64,000 nt of DNA from Moniliella sp. 'wahieum' (GCA_003971905.1 RSEE01000049.1:434001-498000); one strand, 5' to 3'. Shown: positions 22,064 to 33,044, numbered from the stretch's first letter. Notes: a model not told the origin generated them from the sequence alone. Translations and numbers: made by a program.

Positions 22064-22790
22064 GCCCCCTCGGTGAGCTCGCCAGACCACAGGTGGTGGT
22101 GGTCCTCGGCCAAGGGCCAAGGCATGGATGAAAGAAGAAAGGATGTCTCCAGCGCCTCTGGTCAAAAAGTGAAAGGAAAACATAATTGGCAAGCGATGTT
22201 GCCAAGTCAAGGTAAGAGAAACAGTATATTCAACGCATGGAGGTAAGGAGGAAGCGTAGAAAGTCACAGAGGTCAATTCAACTTGGAAGTATAAACAACA
22301 TGTTCCAAGTCGAAACAGGATGTTCAGCGTATGAGGGAGGAAGCGTAGAAAGTCATAGAGGTCAATTCAACTTGGAGGTAGAAAACATGTTCCAAGTCGA
22401 AAGAGTATGCTGAACGTGTGCAGGTAAGGAAGTTTTGAAAGTCATAGAGGTCGATTCAACTTGGAGATATAGACAACATATATGCCAAGTCGAACCGAAG
22501 CCAAAGTCGAACAGTAAAAACGTAGAGTTGGAGGTCGAGTAGAGCCATAGAGGCAATTCAACTGGAAAAGAAACCAACAAGTCAAAGTGGCACAGTCATG
22601 AAAAAGAGAAAAAAGGACCAAATTCAGGACAGAAAAAGGATGACGACTGGTTCAACCGCCACGCGGACCAGCGTCAACGATGGTTCGAAAGTACCTTGTA
22701 GGTGATCAGTACACTTCGCAAGCAGCACCGCTGGCAAAGGAGCGACCAAAGTCTTCCGGGCCCGGGTCAGGGATGAAGTGCAACGGCTGC
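22064..22790. other. Non-coding 3' tail of the LTR element with repeated hairpins
   Basis: The region between the element's stop codon and its 3' LTR has no open frame. It contains three degenerate copies of a unit of about 90 bp (near 22235-22330, 22335-22430 and 22430-22500). Each copy carries GTCATAGAGGTCAATTCAAC-like sequence and an inverted pair ACTTGGA/TCCAAGT: 22281-22287 with 22304-22310, 22370-22376 with 22391-22397, and 22459-22465 with an imperfect partner near 22484. These could form RNA stem-loops. Confidence 0.75.
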
Positions 22791-25700
22791 TCATGTAGCG
22801 TACACTAGAGACAGTGCCTCCCGTCTTGAGACAGCCAAAGAACTCCCACTTGGGCCAGAAAGGAAACCATAGCCGCCCATGCAGCCCACATAGTCAACAG
22901 CACCGCCAATCTTGGAACGGTCAAGGTACCCCGCGCGCGGGTCAGGTAGGAAACGGCCACAACCATTAGTGTAACCTAAACCGTCAACAGCGCCACTGCT
23001 CTTGAGACGGTCGAAGTATCCCCCGCCCGGGTCAAGTAGAAAATTGCCACAACCATTAGTGTAGCCGAAACTGTCAACAGTAGCACTGGTCTTGGGACGG
23101 TCAAAGTACCCCCCGCCCGTGTCAAAGAGGAAACTGCCACCGCTGTCAGTGTAGCCCAAACATAAACGGTGCCCCCGATCGTCGATCGGTCAAAGTACCA
23201 CTGGTCCGAGTCAGGTAAGAAACTGCCACAGCCGCCCGTGTAGCCCAAATCGTAAACGGTGCCTGTGGTCTTGGAACGATCAAAATACCACCCGCCCGGG
23301 TCAGATAGGAAGCCGTCAGAACCGCCCATCATGTTGGGTGCAATGGGAGAGCGGGACGTTAAAGCAGAGCACACAAGAGGACCAACGAGTCCGCACATTA
23401 CCTCCCTAGCTAACCAAGTAAGAAGGGCAGCTAGGGTGGCTTGCGTCGGTGTTGGGCCCCGGCCAAGAGACCTCAGGTCAGTATCAATATTCTCCCCGAC
23501 ATGACAATGTGTGCCTGAGGGTCGGTGCCGTGCCCGTGCTTAATTTGGAACAGGCAGGCCTGCCAACACATGGTGAGTATCGCTGAAAAGGGTGGGTGGG
23601 AGGGAACAGTAAGGCAAGGTGGTCCGGGCGCGTAAATGCATGTGCGGAAGGACGGGGGCAGCCCCCCTTTTTCCCGCATCCCGTCGATGGCCGCAAGCTC
23701 TGACACAGCGGCAATCGCCTTCCCTGCGTATGGTGCTAGGCCGACCGTGCAAAGCTTGTCCGCAAGCTCGGCGACCGTTAATTCTCCATGTCCAGCCGCC
23801 AGGTCGACACCGCCACACGCCATCGGCCCCCCTTGATCGGACGCTCGGCCAATAGCAGCGCGCGATATCGGTCCCCCTTGGTCAGGCACCAGGCCGACAC
23901 GTCCACACGCCATCGGCCCCCCTTTGTCAGGCGCTTGGCCAATGGCACCACACGCGGTCGGCCCCCCTTTGTCGGGCGCCTGGCCAATAGCGCCACACGC
24001 TATCGGCCCCCCTTGGTCGGGTGCCTGATGGACGTCAATGGGAACCGGGCCACCAAGCGCCTGGTCGGACGCCATGCCATCCACCGGCCCCCCTTTGTCA
24101 GACGCTAGGCCAACCACCGGCCCCCCTTGATAGGGTGCCAAGCCAACCACCGGCCCCCCTTGTCAGACGCTAGGCCAACCACCGGCCCCCCTTCATCGGG
24201 TACCGGGCCAGCCATCGTTTCCTCTTCATCGGGTGAAGAGGCACCAAGCGCCATCGGCCCCCCTTGGCCAGGCGCCTGAACTTTAACAGGTACCAGGCCA
24301 CCGAGCGCCTGATCAGGTGCCATGCCATCTACCGTCCCCACTGTATCAGGCGCCAGGCCAGCCACCGGCCCCCCTTGATCGGGTGCCAAGTCAGCCATTG
24401 TTTCCCCTTCATCGGGTGCAAAGGCACCGAGCGTAATCAGCCCCCCTTTACGAGGCGACGGGACTGCAACGGGTACCGGGCCACCAAGCGCCTGATCGGT
24501 TGTCTGATCCTGAGCCACGATAGCAACTGACATGGACCTGGGGGAATGCACCTCCCGTGACGCATAGTCACCACCCGCTGGGGGTAAGTCCGGGCCGACA
24601 GATGCCATCGCAGCCACAGGATCCGGCTTGGCGATAGCAGCTGGCGTGGACCTGGGGGAATGCACCTCCCGTGACACATAGTCACCACCCGCTGGGGGTA
24701 AGTCCGGGCCGACAGATGCCATCGCAGCCACAGGATCCGGTTCGGCGATAGCAGCTGGCGTGGACCTGGGGGAATGCACCCCCAGTGACGCATGGTCACC
24801 ACCCGCTGGGGGTAAATCCGGACCAACAGATGCCATCGCAACCGCTGAAACCTGAGCAGCAACAGCAACTGACCCCTCCTGAAGCGAATGCGCCCCCGAC
24901 GTCGTATGGACTTGATCCGCCGGTCGTGAATCAGGGTCGACGGATTCCATCGGAGCCACAAGGTCATGAACCACGACAGCAGGTGACATGGACTCGGAGG
25001 AATGTGCTTCCGACGGAATACAGGCACCATGTTCTGTGAGTAAGTCCGGGCCAACAGACGGCATTGCTGCAACAGGGTCATACCCAACAGCAGCTAACTC
25101 AGCCCCGGACTTGGGACTAGCGGGATGCATCGTCAGTAAATCAGGACCAACGCGTGGCATCTTGCCCAGAGGCTCATGGGCGACAGCAACTGGCTCACAC
25201 GCGGGCGAAGCAAGGTGTTCCGCTGGCTCGCTGGCACCCGAGCCGGGAAAGGCTCGTCAACGAGTGGTGCTGCAGCCAGAGGTATGCCAGCACGATCACG
25301 AGGGCAATCCACATGCTTGGGGCCAGACACGACCACACCTTGGGGCTCTCTGATACAGTCCGCTGGGTCGAGGAGCATGTCACGCATGGCGCGACTTCAG
25401 AGCGACACGCTTGCGAATGTGTTTGGAAGCCTGATCGATCTCGTACAGTTTCCAAGCAAGCCGCACATCACGGAGACACTGGTCCAGTTGCCACCGCAAG
25501 TCATCAATGCTAGAGAAGCAGTGGTTCCTGGTGTAAAAGGCATAGGCAACATAGAAGTCGGTCGGTGTGAGCAAGACGTCTTCGCCGCCATGGTCCTTGC
25601 TGTAGTTGGCAACGAGATTAGCCACCAAGGAGTCCTTGTCTGCAACTGTCGAACCAGGGAGCGGGGAGGCGATGCCACTCATCGGCATACCCCAGTGGCG

Positions 25701-25955
25701 AATGGTAGGAATGACTTCCAGGATGAACTTGGCAGCGACGTCCTCGTCAACGTCCGAAAGAACGGCGTTCAGTTTAGCCCAAGCATAAGTCGTGCCCTTG
25801 ATGCGAAAATCCGGCCACTTCGCTGTCGTGCCAGGGGCTATCCCGACTTGGGAGTTGGGGTCAAACTCGCCACGACGAACATACGCTTCCACAATGTCGC
25901 GAGGCGAGTAAACCGGGTGCGCAGAATGCGCAGAGGCAGAAGATAAGGGCGACAT
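22791..25955 (-). CDS. Repeat-rich protein of the LTR element (gag-like position, no known domain)
   Basis: Coding runs from ATG 25955 to the stop at 22793-22791, about 1,050 residues, interrupted by several one-base breaks. One break is a T deletion in a repeat near 24150; others lie near 25385, 25200, 23510 and 23235. The first 190 residues (MSPLSSASAHSAHPVYSPRD...) are non-repetitive and globular-looking, with FILEVIPTIRHWGMP and LTPTDFYVAYAFYTRNH; no capsid, protease or zinc-knuckle motif is evident. A linker leads to 38-residue repeats (VGPDLPPAGGDYxSREVHSP), then 15-residue repeats (APDKGGPMACG). A non-repetitive segment follows (NIDTDLRSLGRGPTPTQATL), then about six 30-residue repeats (GCGxFLxDPGGxYFDRxK). 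The position suggests a structural Gag, but the sequence gives no direct proof. Not recognised. Confidence 0.6.
22800..23340 (-). repeat. 90-bp tandem coding repeats (about six units)
   Basis: Copies of a word like GTGTAGCCC AAA recur at 22969, 23059, 23149 and 23238, that is every 90 bases with one single-base loss. On the minus strand each unit encodes 30 residues with the core FLxDPGGxYFDR. Confidence 0.85.
23821..24045 (-). repeat. 45-bp tandem coding repeats
   Basis: The GGCCCCCCTT word preceded by ATCGG recurs at 23821, 23866, 23911, 23956 and 24001, an exact 45-base period. It encodes 15-residue units of the type APDxGGPxACGxIGQ. More diverged copies continue to about 24420. Confidence 0.85.
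24530..24880 (-). repeat. 114-bp tandem coding repeats
   Basis: CCTCCCGTGACGCATAGTCA-type words start at 24551, 24665 and 24779, an exact 114-base period. Each encodes 38 residues containing ASVGPDLPPAGGD. Flanking diverged units extend the array toward 25100. Confidence 0.85.
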
Positions 25956-25959
25956 AACC

Positions 25960-26312
25960 TGCTAGAGTGCGACTTGGGAGCACTCGCGATCCTATGGATC
26001 AGCTGCAAAGCAGCCTTCAGACAAGGCGTGAAGGCAAAGTGGTGAGCCACAAGTCTTCAAGCAACGTCTCATTGTGAGGAGCAACAGGTCAAGAAAGGAA
26101 GCAGAGGCGTACCTTCAGACAAGGCGTGAAGGCAAAGTGGTGAGCCACAAGTCTTCAAGCAACGTCTGAAGGGAAGGAGAAAGGAGAGAGAGAAGGGAGA
26201 TGGAGCGAGCAGGGCGTGCGCGGCCTGCGAGCGGAACGCTTCCGCTCGGCTAGGCGAGCGTCACCGATCCATTGAGGGCCGCGCAGGAGAACCCTAGCAG
26301 TACCCTCTAACA
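25960..26312 (-). repeat. Long terminal repeat, right copy (5' LTR)
   Basis: 353 bp with TG...CA ends, near-identical to 21713-22063. In element orientation it begins TGTTAGAGGG and ends CTCTAGCA, followed after four bases by the start codon of the element's protein. Confidence 0.9.
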
Positions 26313-26317
26313 ACAAG
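26313..26317. repeat. 5-bp target site duplication, right copy (ACAAG)
   Basis: Directly follows the CA end of the right LTR and matches 21708-21712. Confidence 0.85.
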
Positions 26318-26709
26318 GAGCCTTACTTATACTTGTTTATAGAGCTGTGGGGAGAAGAGCGCCAACCAGCTGTGGGATCACATAAAAGTAATGTTTCGTC
26401 GTGGGGCTTTGAGTCAGAGACCTCGCTCGGGTAGGTGAGGTTGTTAAAGCAGGCTTCGAAATGATGGTAGGTACATCGGAGGACATCGTGCGGTGGTATC
26501 ATATGCCGGACAATGTGTGTACTGCGCTATATATACAGACCCCACACCCTAGTTTTGATTAACCCTGTCGGTGCGCGTCATGCATCACACAATCAGTGGT
26601 CGTCACCAATCGCGACCACCGAACGCGTACGTAATCGACCCTCAGCTTTCCTCACTCAATATTCAATGGTCTCGTTTAACGTGCCTCCTCAAGCGCCTCA
26701 TCGCCACCA
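26318..26709. promoter_or_regulatory. Upstream region of the NUP42-like gene
   Basis: 392 bases between the LTR element and the nucleoporin start. A TATATATA word lies near 26526 and a CATGCATCA word near 26579. No gene seen. The nearby LTR end could influence this promoter. Confidence 0.4.
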
Positions 26710-28536
26710 ATGACAGTGTGCAAGTTCTTTCGGCAGGGCAACTGCCGCTTTGGGAACAACTGCCGCTTCGAAGTGAGTCCACCCCTTTTATCACTCCTCG
26801 CACCGCTTCGCTAACCTCTTCCACAGCACCCCCAAGACCTGCAGCCCTCGAGAGGGGGCACGTCCGCCTTCGGCAACACATCTGCTTTTGGCAATACATC
26901 CGCCTTCGGTAACTTGTCCGCTACCTTTGGCCCCGCTGCATCAACCGGCGGAAGGGCTGCAGCTGGCGTCCCCCCATCAAAGTTGGCAAATGGTCTCGCG
27001 GCTGGTGGGCGCGAGGTCGCCAAGTACCCAGATGGCCTAGACTGGAACAACACCCGCAGCGGTCAAATCCAGCTGACGCATGAGATTCTCCAGTCGACTG
27101 TCGCGCCACAGGAGCGGCCACAATGGCCAGCCAGCGGCTTTGCACCAGGAAAATTCGAGCCCAACTTGATCCCTGGACTCGACATGAGTCCCGAGGAGAT
27201 GCGGGTTGCGGCGTATGCCGCACGCAGCGCCGCTAGCATAGCAGGGCAGGACCCTTCAACAGCGGCTTCGGTTGTGGCGGCGCAAGAGAACGAGGCCTTT
27301 AACAAAGTCAATCAAGCCTTAGAAGGAGTCCGGAGGGACATCCCTGGTGCTTTCAAACAGGCCTTGACTAACAGACAAGCTGCCATGGAGGCTGACAAGG
27401 CTCTCCTCCACAAACTTGGTATCCCCATCGTGGGAGAGGGTACATCTGCTCCAGTATCGGCTTTTGGAGGTGGGGCAGCGGCAGGAGGGTCGGCGTTTGG
27501 AACATCTTCGGCATTCGGTCAACCTTCCGGCTTTGGCGCCACCACGCAAGCCGTCAACGTCGGCATTTGGGCAGCCTAGTGCATTTGGTACAACAACAGG
27601 AGGGAGTGGAGTGCCTTCGGCAAGCCCTCTGCATTTGGCCAATCCAGCTCGTTTGGCCAACCTAGTTCTTTTGGTAAGCCAAGCGCCTTTGGAGCAGCGT
27701 CTTCTCAAGGATCAGCTTTTGGCCAGACCAGTGCATTTGGGGCACCAGCCAAGCCTCCTACCGGGACAAGTGCGTTTGGGGCTCCGCCACAACCCACTTC
27801 TGGGGGGAGTGCGTTTGGCCAAACGTCCGCTTTTGGCCAGCCTTCTGCCTTTGGCCAAACCAGTGCTTTTGGTCCCAAGCCATCAGCCGCCCCTCAAGCG
27901 AGCGCATTTGGCCAGACAGGCAACACCAGTGCGTTTGGGCCTCAGTCTGCGCCGAGTGCAAACACGAGTGCCTTTGGTCAACCCAGTGCCTTCGGCCAAC
28001 CCAGTGCCTTTGGTCGATCCAGCGGATTTGGTCAACCTAGCTCATTCGGTCAAACTAGTTCTTTCGGGCAAGCTAGCACCTTCGGCCAAGCCAGTGCACC
28101 TGTAGCCAGCCTGGGGCATTTGGCCAGCCGAGCCAACCTAGCGCGTTTGGCCAGCCAAGTGCATTTGGGACCACCACTGCCCCAGCTAATTCACCATTTG
28201 GCGCGACATCGAACTTCTGCGTTTGGACCGAATGCTAACGCGGTTGGACCGCCTGCTGGCTCTGCCTTTGGAGCGGCCCCTACTCAAGCCACATCAGCTT
28301 TTGGAGCACCCTCTGCTCAAAATACCTCTGCCTTTGGAGCATTCTCTGCTTCTGCCCCTGCTGTCTCATCTGCCCCTACTTCTGCCCCTGCCTCTGCCCC
28401 CGCCCCTGCCCCTGCCCCGGTTTCATTAGGCGAAGACTTGGCCAAGCTCCCGAAGATGGTCCAGGACATTTTCACTGCAGAAGAGTTCGAGTGGGGGAAG
28501 GTTCCAGCGATCGAACCACCTTTGTCAGTACGGTGA
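26710..28536 (+). CDS. CCCH zinc-finger FG nucleoporin (NUP42/NUPL2-like)
   Basis: Cytoplasmic-face nucleoporin involved with Gle1 in mRNA export. The start ATG at 26710 gives MTVCKFFRQGNCRFGNNC, a CCCH finger of spacing C-x7-C-x5-C-x3-H. It is split by an intron at 26773-26826 (GTGAGT...CTAAC...CACAG) just before the His. SAFGN-type FG repeats come next, then a helical middle part (YPDGLDWNN, FEPNLIPGLDMSPEEM, KALLHKLGIP). A long second FG domain (SAFGQ, SSFGQ, PSAFG; about 27440-28330) and an Ala/Pro/Ser linker follow. The C-terminal EEFEWGKVPAIEPP resembles the Gle1-binding tail of Nup42, which supports the assignment. Frame shifts occur near 27575, 27610 and several times between 28100 and 28230, where the FG text passes between frames. 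Confidence 0.85.
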
Positions 28537-31500
28537 TCGCATCATTGATGTAATATCTCGCCTCCTCTCATCCAATAAGCCCTTTCTAGGGCCTTTATAT
28601 GTACGTTTTAATTGGTGAGATGGATGAGCGCATCGCGATGAGCGCTGAGCATGAACATCCTCCTGTAGTGTTAATGATTTGGGCCGAAGAATTCCAACCT
28701 GACGAGTGTTTTCGGGGGAACAGGAGAAACGCTCAACTTCAACTTCGACCCGACCATTTAAGCTCAAGCTCAGATGCAAAAATCAAAGGGCGTCCGGATC
28801 AGTCCGACCCTGTAGTTTTGTTTGCATCCAATATTCGTAGCCGCCTGCTTCCTAACCGCTATGGTCAAGATACCGAGTAGGCCGACTTGTTGTACCTTCC
28901 GTTTAACGTTTAACTTTCAAAAGCAAGCAAAAGCCCTCAGGCCCCAGGCCTCGCTGTACTGGCAGTTCTCTTCCGGGTTCAAGCTTAAAGCTCTTTGAGC
29001 TCACTCGGAAGGGGTTTTCAATCCATTCTGTAGGGTGTGCGTCTCACCTTTTCTTGCTCAGCCGTATTTCCACGTGTCGCTCAGCAACATCAGCGCTCGC
29101 GTTGCCCTTTCTCCGCTGCCCGCCCACTATGATACTACTACGGTAAGCGTGTTTTGCATGGTGGGGTGTGTGGTCTTTCACACGCGCTTCATTACATCCT
29201 GTGCCTGTGCCCCGCTCGGTGGTCATCGGCCATCCCCTATACGCTCTCGCTCCCGGTTTGCTATGCATAACTTTGTCCTCTGTCTCATCCAAGACCAAGG
29301 CCAAGGCCAGAAGGCGGTGGTGAGACATAGGGTCTTTATGGCCTTCGAGAGAGTAATGTGATCGCACTGTGGTGGCGATGTTTGTCGACTGCGGCCAACA
29401 AAAACAAGCGCCTACAGAGGAACAATAAACAGCCAGTCGCCACCAGGGACTAAGCTGCGGAGCAAGGAAAACAGAGGAGGGAAGAGAAAACGACGGAGGA
29501 ATTCTTAGAAGCCTGAGGCCTGAGAGGAGGGGGACTGGAGCGACGTTGGCCGAACACTCGAGCCACCCACGACGGGTCAATAGGCAATCATACGGATAGA
29601 TACGAATAAGGAGAAGAAAGGTCGTCAACCCGACTGTTTATTATGAAAAAAGTGTCCGAAGAGAGAGTATGCCAGAACCACCTGTCTTTTGGCTGGTGTG
29701 CCCAAGCTAAGAGGCTCGAATTTGTTCCATCTCTCTTCCCTTGCACTGGCATCGCGACCATGAATCCCATTCTCATTTCCGACGGTACGGATGTAATTGT
29801 TAGGGTGTTTGGACGAAGCAGCATGGTGCGTGCCACCCTAATGGCCAGCATTGCGTCAACCGACGGAATGATTACCGCGTTCGTCAAGCCCTATATATAG
29901 GTGTCGGAGATGCGGCTCCAGCCCAGCGGCTGCGGCTGCAGGAAAGGAGCCCAGCCTCCAGATGGTCCCTAGCAATTGGCCACGGCTACTCCGCCCGCTT
30001 ACCATCTATTGGAGTCGAAGCCCCATTCAATGGGAAGCATGTCAAGTGTGATCATCATAGATGAGTGAATGGGCGATTGGTTGCTGCGACGGTTGAGCAA
30101 AGACCGGTCGACCGCGGTTGGGGGACGATAACGACTTGGGAAAAATGCGCAGGGATAAGGAACCCTTGTGCGGCACTTTTCCAAGTTCCGACTATCAGCT
30201 TGGGGCTAAGAGTTACAATCACTATGAGGCCCATGGAGAAAATCACAAATGTATGTGATGCTTTTGTTTGCCGAGTTGGAAATCTGCCCTACCAGAATTG
30301 TAGCCGATCGGAGCTTCAAGCTTCACCGAAGGAGTAGGAACCGGCCAAGCCAAAAACACTGAAGCCTCGCGAGGAAGAGTGGGGTTCAGTACGTTCATGC
30401 GTCCATTGCAAGAACGAAGGGATGCATCGTGACAGAAAGGATGCAGCGTGACAGAAAGGATACAACGTATAGTGCAAACGTCTAACATGTAACACATGTA
30501 ATTCGCAGCCGAGTAGCTGGATTCCATCTGCTATTTGAGTGGCGAGAGTGTAACATGTAAAGCCCTGTCCCAACAAACAGCCGAAGATTTGTAACACATA
30601 CGCAAAGCCGCGCGCTCTGTTTACAGGTCGCCTTGTAGTGAAGCTTGAAGCTTGAAGCTTGAAGCTTGAAGCTTGAAGCTTGAAGGGGCACGCTCTACTG
30701 TGGGTTGAACCGGGACTTTCATCCATTTTTCGCTCTCTTTCTTCTTCTTCCTATAGTAAGTACTAGCCTCTGCTTGATCATAGCTGCCACAATGGAGTTG
30801 CGGGGACCTCTCTGAGGCCAGAGCGCCGGGAGCCAAAAACTCCCTCCCCACCCCCACATTGTCTTCGTAGTCTATGAAGTGGCGCAAAACGAAGGCCGAG
30901 GCCCCCCGGCCGGGGGACACACTAACCATCGGGAAATGACCCGGTGATGCATCGGCGAAAAGGGACGCTGAGTACCTGAGTACCTGAGTAACCCATGTGC
31001 AGCGGACATGCCACACTGGGGTAGCAATGTCATGTCAAATTTCACTAGTCCAAGGTCGAGGATGGCCGAGGATGGCCGAGATGCAACCCCAGACTAACCC
31101 CCAACCATGACGTTTAAAATTTAACGTTTGACGTTTAACGTTTAACATCGCACGTGAATACGTGAAAAGGAACGCTGCTATACGCATGATGGGTGATGCA
31201 TGCCGCATGCCGCGTGACATGTGACAGCGTTTTTACGCTCAGGCCGTGGCGCGATTATACGTCGACGCAGGCACACGCGACGGGAAAAGCGGGGCAGCTG
31301 ACGCTGGCCAGTGCCACCGGCCGCTACGCGCCACTGCGCCCTACGACGCGCAGTGGAGTACTGAGACTGTTTTTTAACTCAGTACTGAGTACCAGAGAAA
31401 CAGGCATATTGCTAAGCGGGGAGCGGCATCAACGTCAACGTTCAACCCTATCAGGCCTTTTAAGAAAGGTGGAAGAGCGCATTGGCCACTATAGCATCTT

Positions 31501-31549
31501 TCTTTCGCGCCGCACCAACTCCTGAGCGTTTCCCTGGCGATCCCTCCTT
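28537..31549. other. 3-kb intergenic region with palindromic heptamer repeats
   Basis: No gene is firmly supported; a 194-codon minus-strand frame (29628-29044) lacks motifs. Repeats: GTTTAAC twice at 28901-28914; six perfect AAGCTTG units at 30641-30682; GAGTACCT octamers near 30970-30987; AACGTTT/GACGTTT/AACGTTT at 31123-31143; and AGTACTG-type words near 31381. Confidence 0.5.
30641..30682. repeat. Heptamer microsatellite (AAGCTTG)6
   Basis: Six perfect copies. The unit is the palindrome AAGCTT plus one G, so the array reads almost identically on both strands. Confidence 0.95.
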
Positions 31550-32602
31550 ATGGCTTCAGCAACGACCACTCAAGTCGATGTCATTCCTGCCCTTGGCGGC
31601 AGCAGGCCCCTCTCAGGCGCCCCAAACCTGCGCTCACCTTTCCGGGGTTGGACCCGGTGGAGCAGACCCTTTTCCGTCAGCGGCGCTTTGGCTTTATGCG
31701 GAGTGTATACGAGAACACCAAGGGGAAATCCATGGGCATGACTGTGGCGGCGCTCTGTTTGTATGCGGGCATTAACCGCTTGCCCTCCTTGATTCGCCCA
31801 TTCTATGACTTGGTCGAGTCCTACCCCCCCGCGGTTTCCTTTGTGGCCACCCTGTATACCTCTGCAATTATCTCACAAATGACAATCGGAAGCATTTTTG
31901 CGTACCTGGACTATGCCAAACCCAAGTGGATCCAGAGATACCGGGTTCAAGCACTGAAGGACCCGACGCTGAAGGACTATCTCCACATCCAACCCACCAT
32001 GCTGACCAATCTACTCTTCTGGAACTTGGCGTTTTCCGTGACCATGGCCCCGGTCTTGATTTGGCGTGGCAACCAGTTGTCGTATGACACGATCCCTTCC
32101 ATTTCCAGGGCAGTGTTTGACCTGATCGTAAGCGCGTTGGTGACCGAGGTGGGTTTACTATATTCACACGGACGCTGCACCACCGCAAGATCTACAAGTA
32201 CATCCACAAGCAGCACCATGAATACACGGCGCCCTTTGCCTGGGCCGCAACGTATGCCCATCCGATTGAGCACATTTGTCTAATTTGGTCCCGCCGCTGG
32301 CCGGGGTAGCCCTGTGTGGGTCCCATCTGAGTGTTGCGCTCATGGTATTTAACCTGCTTATCGTCCACACCCACTTTGACCACTCTGGTTACAATATCCC
32401 CTTTTTCAGCTCCTCTCTCCAGCATGACTGGCACCACTACCTCACCAGCGAGAACTATGGTCCTTTGGGCTTGCTTGATACGTTCCACCACACCAACACC
32501 CAGTTTAAGGCTTGGATGTCTCATGTCCACAAGGCTTTCAATGGCGACACGGATGCTGCTGAGCGGTTCGCAGCCAATGCCATTGCTGAGCGCACCGGTT
32601 AG
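31550..32602 (+). CDS. Fatty-acid hydroxylase superfamily protein (sterol 4-methyl oxidase / FAXDC2-like)
   Basis: Membrane di-iron oxygenase family acting on sterols or lipids in the ER. The start is probably the ATG at 31550 ([17 protein letters not shown]). Membrane segments follow: [35 protein letters not shown] and [18 protein letters not shown]. The three His clusters that bind the di-iron centre are visible: RTLHHRKIY near 32170 (first His of the HRxLH motif obscured by a frame error), HKQHHEY near 32205-32220, and [13 protein letters not shown] with LLDTFHHT near 32425-32495. TYAHPIEHI and [14 protein letters not shown] are also family-typical. It ends at the stop at 32600-32602. Frame breaks occur near 31640, 32150 and 32285. 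No intron is needed. The exact substrate (C4-methyl sterol or other) is unknown. Confidence 0.8.
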
Positions 32603-33044
32603 CTGTTGTTGCTTTTTGCTGTGCTCCACACCACTTCACCTATTTTTTTTCTTTTTTTTTCTCCTTCCTGTTTTTGTCTCTATTTTATCGCGCTTTTGTA
32701 AATTTACCTCCATCAGCTTCAAATATCTGAGCGACCACATACACAGTCGTAGGTCGCTTTGCCAGAGTCTACCCGCGACTCCGCATGGTGTGTCTTCATC
32801 GAGTTTGCGGGAGTTTCGATTATCGTCAAGCGGCAGAATATGAACAGCTGAATTGGATCCAATCTGCCTGGAGCGGTGCAGCGGAATGAGAATGGCCAAG
32901 GCATGCTCTCATTCCGCCTCCCAGTAGGCCAGTGCGGAGAAAGAAATAAAAATTCAACTCGCAAGGACCATTTTTCGCTCGCTCTTCCCATCGTCTCCAT
33001 CCCATTCTACCCCTACCTTCCCTTTCTTCCCACTAAATCCCAAC
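32603..33044. promoter_or_regulatory. 3' flank of the hydroxylase and promoter of GAR1
   Basis: 442 bases. A T-rich tract lies at 32642-32664 after the hydroxylase stop, and a pyrimidine-rich leader (32960-33040) precedes GAR1. No gene seen. Confidence 0.4.

Larger units (their letters stand above)
21713..26312 (-). mobile_element. 4.6-kb LTR-bounded retroelement without recognisable pol (non-autonomous)
   Basis: Two near-identical direct repeats of 351 and 353 bp, starting TGCTAGAG and ending TCTAACA on the plus strand, enclose 3.9 kb and are flanked by an ACAAG duplication. This defines an LTR element. The internal coding region lies on the minus strand, so the 5' LTR is at 25960-26312. 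It encodes one repeat-rich protein of about 1,050 residues. I find no reverse transcriptase (no YxDD block), RNase H, integrase or zinc knuckle. The coding ATG begins only 4 bases inside the 5' LTR, leaving no room for a standard TGG-starting tRNA primer site. A purine run (GAGGGGG, then one C) precedes the 3' LTR. The only LTR difference I noticed is one extra GA, so insertion was recent. Likely classes: LARD-like derivative or a novel non-autonomous family. Confidence 0.85.

Noticed and set aside
22064-25959. Search for reverse transcriptase or integrase inside the LTR element.
   Set aside because: No YxDD-like or HHCC-like text in any frame. The WYFDR repeats looked briefly like the protease WxxDSGA motif but are tandem structural repeats.
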